Assembly: GCF_020085105.1 (NCBI RefSeq)
Contig: NC_058045.1
Span: 8,012,333 to 8,076,332, forward strand
DNA length: 64,000 nt
Direction: 5' to 3'
From: Siniperca chuatsi
Lineage: Eukaryota; Chordata; Actinopteri; Centrarchiformes; Sinipercidae
A model generated the notes under the pieces. It had not been told where the DNA came from. It did no database searches and was given only the letters and a program-made list of their open reading frames with translations. Each line of letters begins with the position of its first letter. Within the stretch, counting starts at the first letter, position 1. A program made the translations under genes and the position numbers. Positions 61,594-64,000 of this stretch are shown here, piece by piece.

Positions 61594-62837
61594 CAGGCAT
61601 GCCTGAGGTTGCTGTGCCTCGGCCTTCTCCTCAACATTAATAAGGACTTCCTTCCTACCAGACAGAGTCAAACACCTGATCACTTACCAAGGAGGACATG
61701 CCCACGCATCCCTCATAGCTGGCAGCCTTCAGCCACTAATAAGGATCAGCCTGTGTTCTTTAGCTGCCCATCAATCAAAATGTTCACATCCCGGACATCC
61801 ATACACAAATCATGTTTTCTCTCCATACTCCACCCCTACTGTGTGAGAGTGTTTGTGTGTAAGTTTAGAGTTAGATATCATGGGTGGCAACTATATCCAG
61901 GGAGACAGAGCAAGAAATAATCCCTCTCACACACACACACACACCACTTCAAAAATTAAAGTTTTTCTCCAATAGCAATAAAGTTTGGCTTCTTTTAAAA
62001 ATGTCGAGCCAAGATACACCAGGTGAAATGTGCATTTTCATGATGTGCATAACCTCTTGTTTTTCCTCCTTAAATATCAGGTTTTGAAATGGTTTTTCCA
62101 TAATTGAATTAGAGTGGCTAGTCACAACTGACTCAAGAACACATCGACAGAGTTTTCAGCCCAGATGCTGTCAAAGAATCACTTGGCCAAAGCAAGTGCT
62201 GAACAGAAAATTGTCTTATTTACAGAGCTCAAGCTTGTGACTTGTGTCAAAATTACTCCAAAGGTCTTAACTGCAATATCTTGATTAAATTATCACTTTT
62301 CACTTGATATTAGATTAGGGATATGTGATATCTCAAATGTGTGGTCCACACGTTGGCTGTCGTGAATCTGGCTGTGTTCAGATTAGTGTTTCATGGTTCA
62401 TATTCTGTCAACATACGTTCCAGGAAGGTAATGTTTCAGCAGTAAGAGCTGCTCTAGTCAGTTTGTGTTCAGCACGGCTAGCAGGGAACAAAATATCCCT
62501 CAAACTAAATCGAAACCTACTGTCCTTCACTCCTTCAGCCAAAGAGTAAATTAGGTTCAGATATGATTATAACAGACCTTTTTAAACATTTTTAACATCC
62601 GATATCATCTGGTCCTCATGTTCTGTGGGCAACTGAATAAAATCAGTAGATGCAGTATAAACCGTTACTGTGATAATGTTGTTCTTATGTTGCAAAACAT
62701 GCATAAGACACTTTATGATACCGTTAGACATATCAAGCATAAGAGTCTTTGGCTTCCTAATATCCCATTTTAATGTTGACATAACTGTTGTTACATAACA
62801 AAACGGTGGTATACATTTAGCCCCTTATTTTATGGTA

Positions 62838-62930
62838 AGACAGTACATTTACCCAAGTACTGTACTTAAGTACAAATTTGGGTATTGATACTTTGCTTGA
62901 GTATTTCCATTTGTTGTGTTGTGCAATTCA
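62838..62930. repeat. Short MITE ('gtacttagttac' type), opposite orientation
   Basis: From 'agacagtacatttacccaag' to 'gagtatttccatttg', the reverse complement of the type at 32866-32990. Confidence 0.55.
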
Positions 62931-63254
62931 ATTTATCGTTGTCAAAACACTCTGATCCTCTGTCAGCCAAACCCACCAATTTCTTACCATAATAGGTTAC
63001 CATCAAAGGTAGTATGTAGTACATACTGATAGTATCTTACATAAAATACCTTTGGGGCAGTCTGTAGTTAGCACACCTCATGCAACTAATTATCAGCGTT
63101 TGTTTTCACCGCTCTGTCCAGGCTTTTAATCTAAAATTGTGGTCAATCCGTTTCTAACGTTTGAGTTTTTGTTGTTTCAATTCTGTCTGTTCAGTCAGAC
63201 ATGATGGCTGTTGGTACTCCTGCTAATTACCCAGTTTTCCTTGTATTTGTTCCA

Positions 63255-63375
63255 AATTGATGGTTTGATCCCCGGCTCTACCTGTCTACATGTCAAAGTG
63301 TCATTGAGCAAAACACTGAAACCTGAATTGGGTGTAGGGACAAAGTTGTCTGCCAAATGAATGTAATATAATGTA
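63255..63375 (+). repeat. tRNA-derived SINE fragment
   Basis: It contains 'ggtttgatccccggctc', an RNA polymerase III B-box-like sequence, followed by 'acatgtcaaagtgtcattgagcaa...acactgaa', the conserved body of common fish tRNA-derived SINEs. The A box is not recognisable, so the copy is partial. Confidence 0.6.
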
Positions 63376-64000
63376 CCGTAGACATCCTAAATCTGAAATT
63401 TGGGCTGCATTTAGGAAAATCATTCAATACCTTGAAACTGAAGGCTATGTCTCCACCTACAAGAGTTGAGAAATCAAATATTTCAGCAAAATACAAACTT
63501 TATTAACTATTTTCAACAGGTAACCTCTCTGTCCAGAGAAACCGGCACATTTTGTCACTTTGGAATGCATTACAGAAGACAAATATGTCACATAGTTTGC
63601 AAGGACTGAATTTCAGATAATTCCCTTCAGCAGCAGAAAGTTGCATACTGCAGTTAGATATTCCTCTTTGCCGCTGGCTTGGTACTTGCTCCTCTATGTT
63701 CAAGCTGAAACCACAAAACTCAGTGGCACTATCAAAGACAAACAAAACAAATCTTTATCGAGCTCCATTTCCATAATGCAGTTTCTTTTTGAATATCCCT
63801 CTGTGTGGGTTTTCCACAGTACAAGTCTGAACAAATTCAAGCCCGGCTATTCTACAGTGCTAAGGTCCTCAGCTCTGTTTGATTAGGGCAACACACAGGA
63901 GGTCCACTGCCACGGTGTTTTCTTTACCTGGGCCCATAACTCTTAAAAACACACAAACACTTGGGTTGTAAATGACCTGTTCATCACACAGTGACAGGAG

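Larger units (their letters stand above)
61600..64000. other. Non-coding right end of the window
   Basis: Apart from the short MITE and the SINE fragment, nothing is supported; the open frames near 63.5-63.9 kb have no domain signature. Confidence 0.4.

Noticed and set aside
61400-61920. 133-codon plus frame with a Cys/Val run
   Set aside because: It is built on the (GT)n tract; the rest has no recognisable domain.

Overview
The window looks like nuclear DNA of a spiny-rayed (percomorph) teleost fish. It is AT-rich, mostly non-coding and full of dinucleotide microsatellites. It carries many degraded copies of fish-type MITEs, hAT-like elements and 5'-truncated LINEs. The few real genes are vertebrate genes, all encoded on the minus strand; two are intronless Shaker-type potassium channel genes.

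Layout. 1-11.5 kb: non-coding, with a foldback MITE (5.73-6.18 kb), a repeat rich in 'gttagcatgctaac' units (6.66-7.06 kb), a TTAA-flanked piggyBac-like MITE (10.70-11.18 kb) and scattered copies of one abundant MITE family. 11.5-27.7 kb: a stretch in which I recognise almost no transposon, containing two tandem Kv1 channel genes, kcna1 (16,971-18,446) and kcna6 (23,174-24,610). Their order and orientation match the mammalian KCNA6-KCNA1 cluster. 27.7-41.8 kb: accessory DNA with MITEs, an L2-like LINE inserted inside an older long-TIR transposon (34.05-35.23 kb), and a minus-strand LINE 3' end with an (ATT)n tail. 41.8-42.75 kb: a rhodopsin-class GPCR that lacks the D/E-R-Y motif, resembling orphan galanin-receptor/GPR151-like proteins. 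45.1-45.6 kb: a hAT-like relic that still encodes a readable BED zinc finger. 46.87-47.98 kb: pthlh (parathyroid hormone-related protein), reconstructed here as two coding exons with a split codon inside the propeptide cleavage site. 48-64 kb: no gene recognised; MITEs, tandem degenerate repeats, (GT)n and (GA)n tracts and a SINE fragment.

The genes do not form a pathway. The two channels are Kv1 alpha subunits that could co-assemble into tetramers; PTHrP is a secreted endocrine/paracrine peptide; the GPCR is an orphan. In human, PTHLH and the KCNA6-KCNA1-KCNA5 cluster both lie on 12p, so their closeness here is best read as retained or tightened ancestral linkage. The points most worth a second look are the residue at the external tetraethylammonium (TEA) site in both channels (Val in kcna1, Cys in kcna6, where the mammalian proteins have Tyr), the DRY-less GPCR with a seven-residue N-terminus, the exon structure of pthlh, and the transposon-poor block around the channels.
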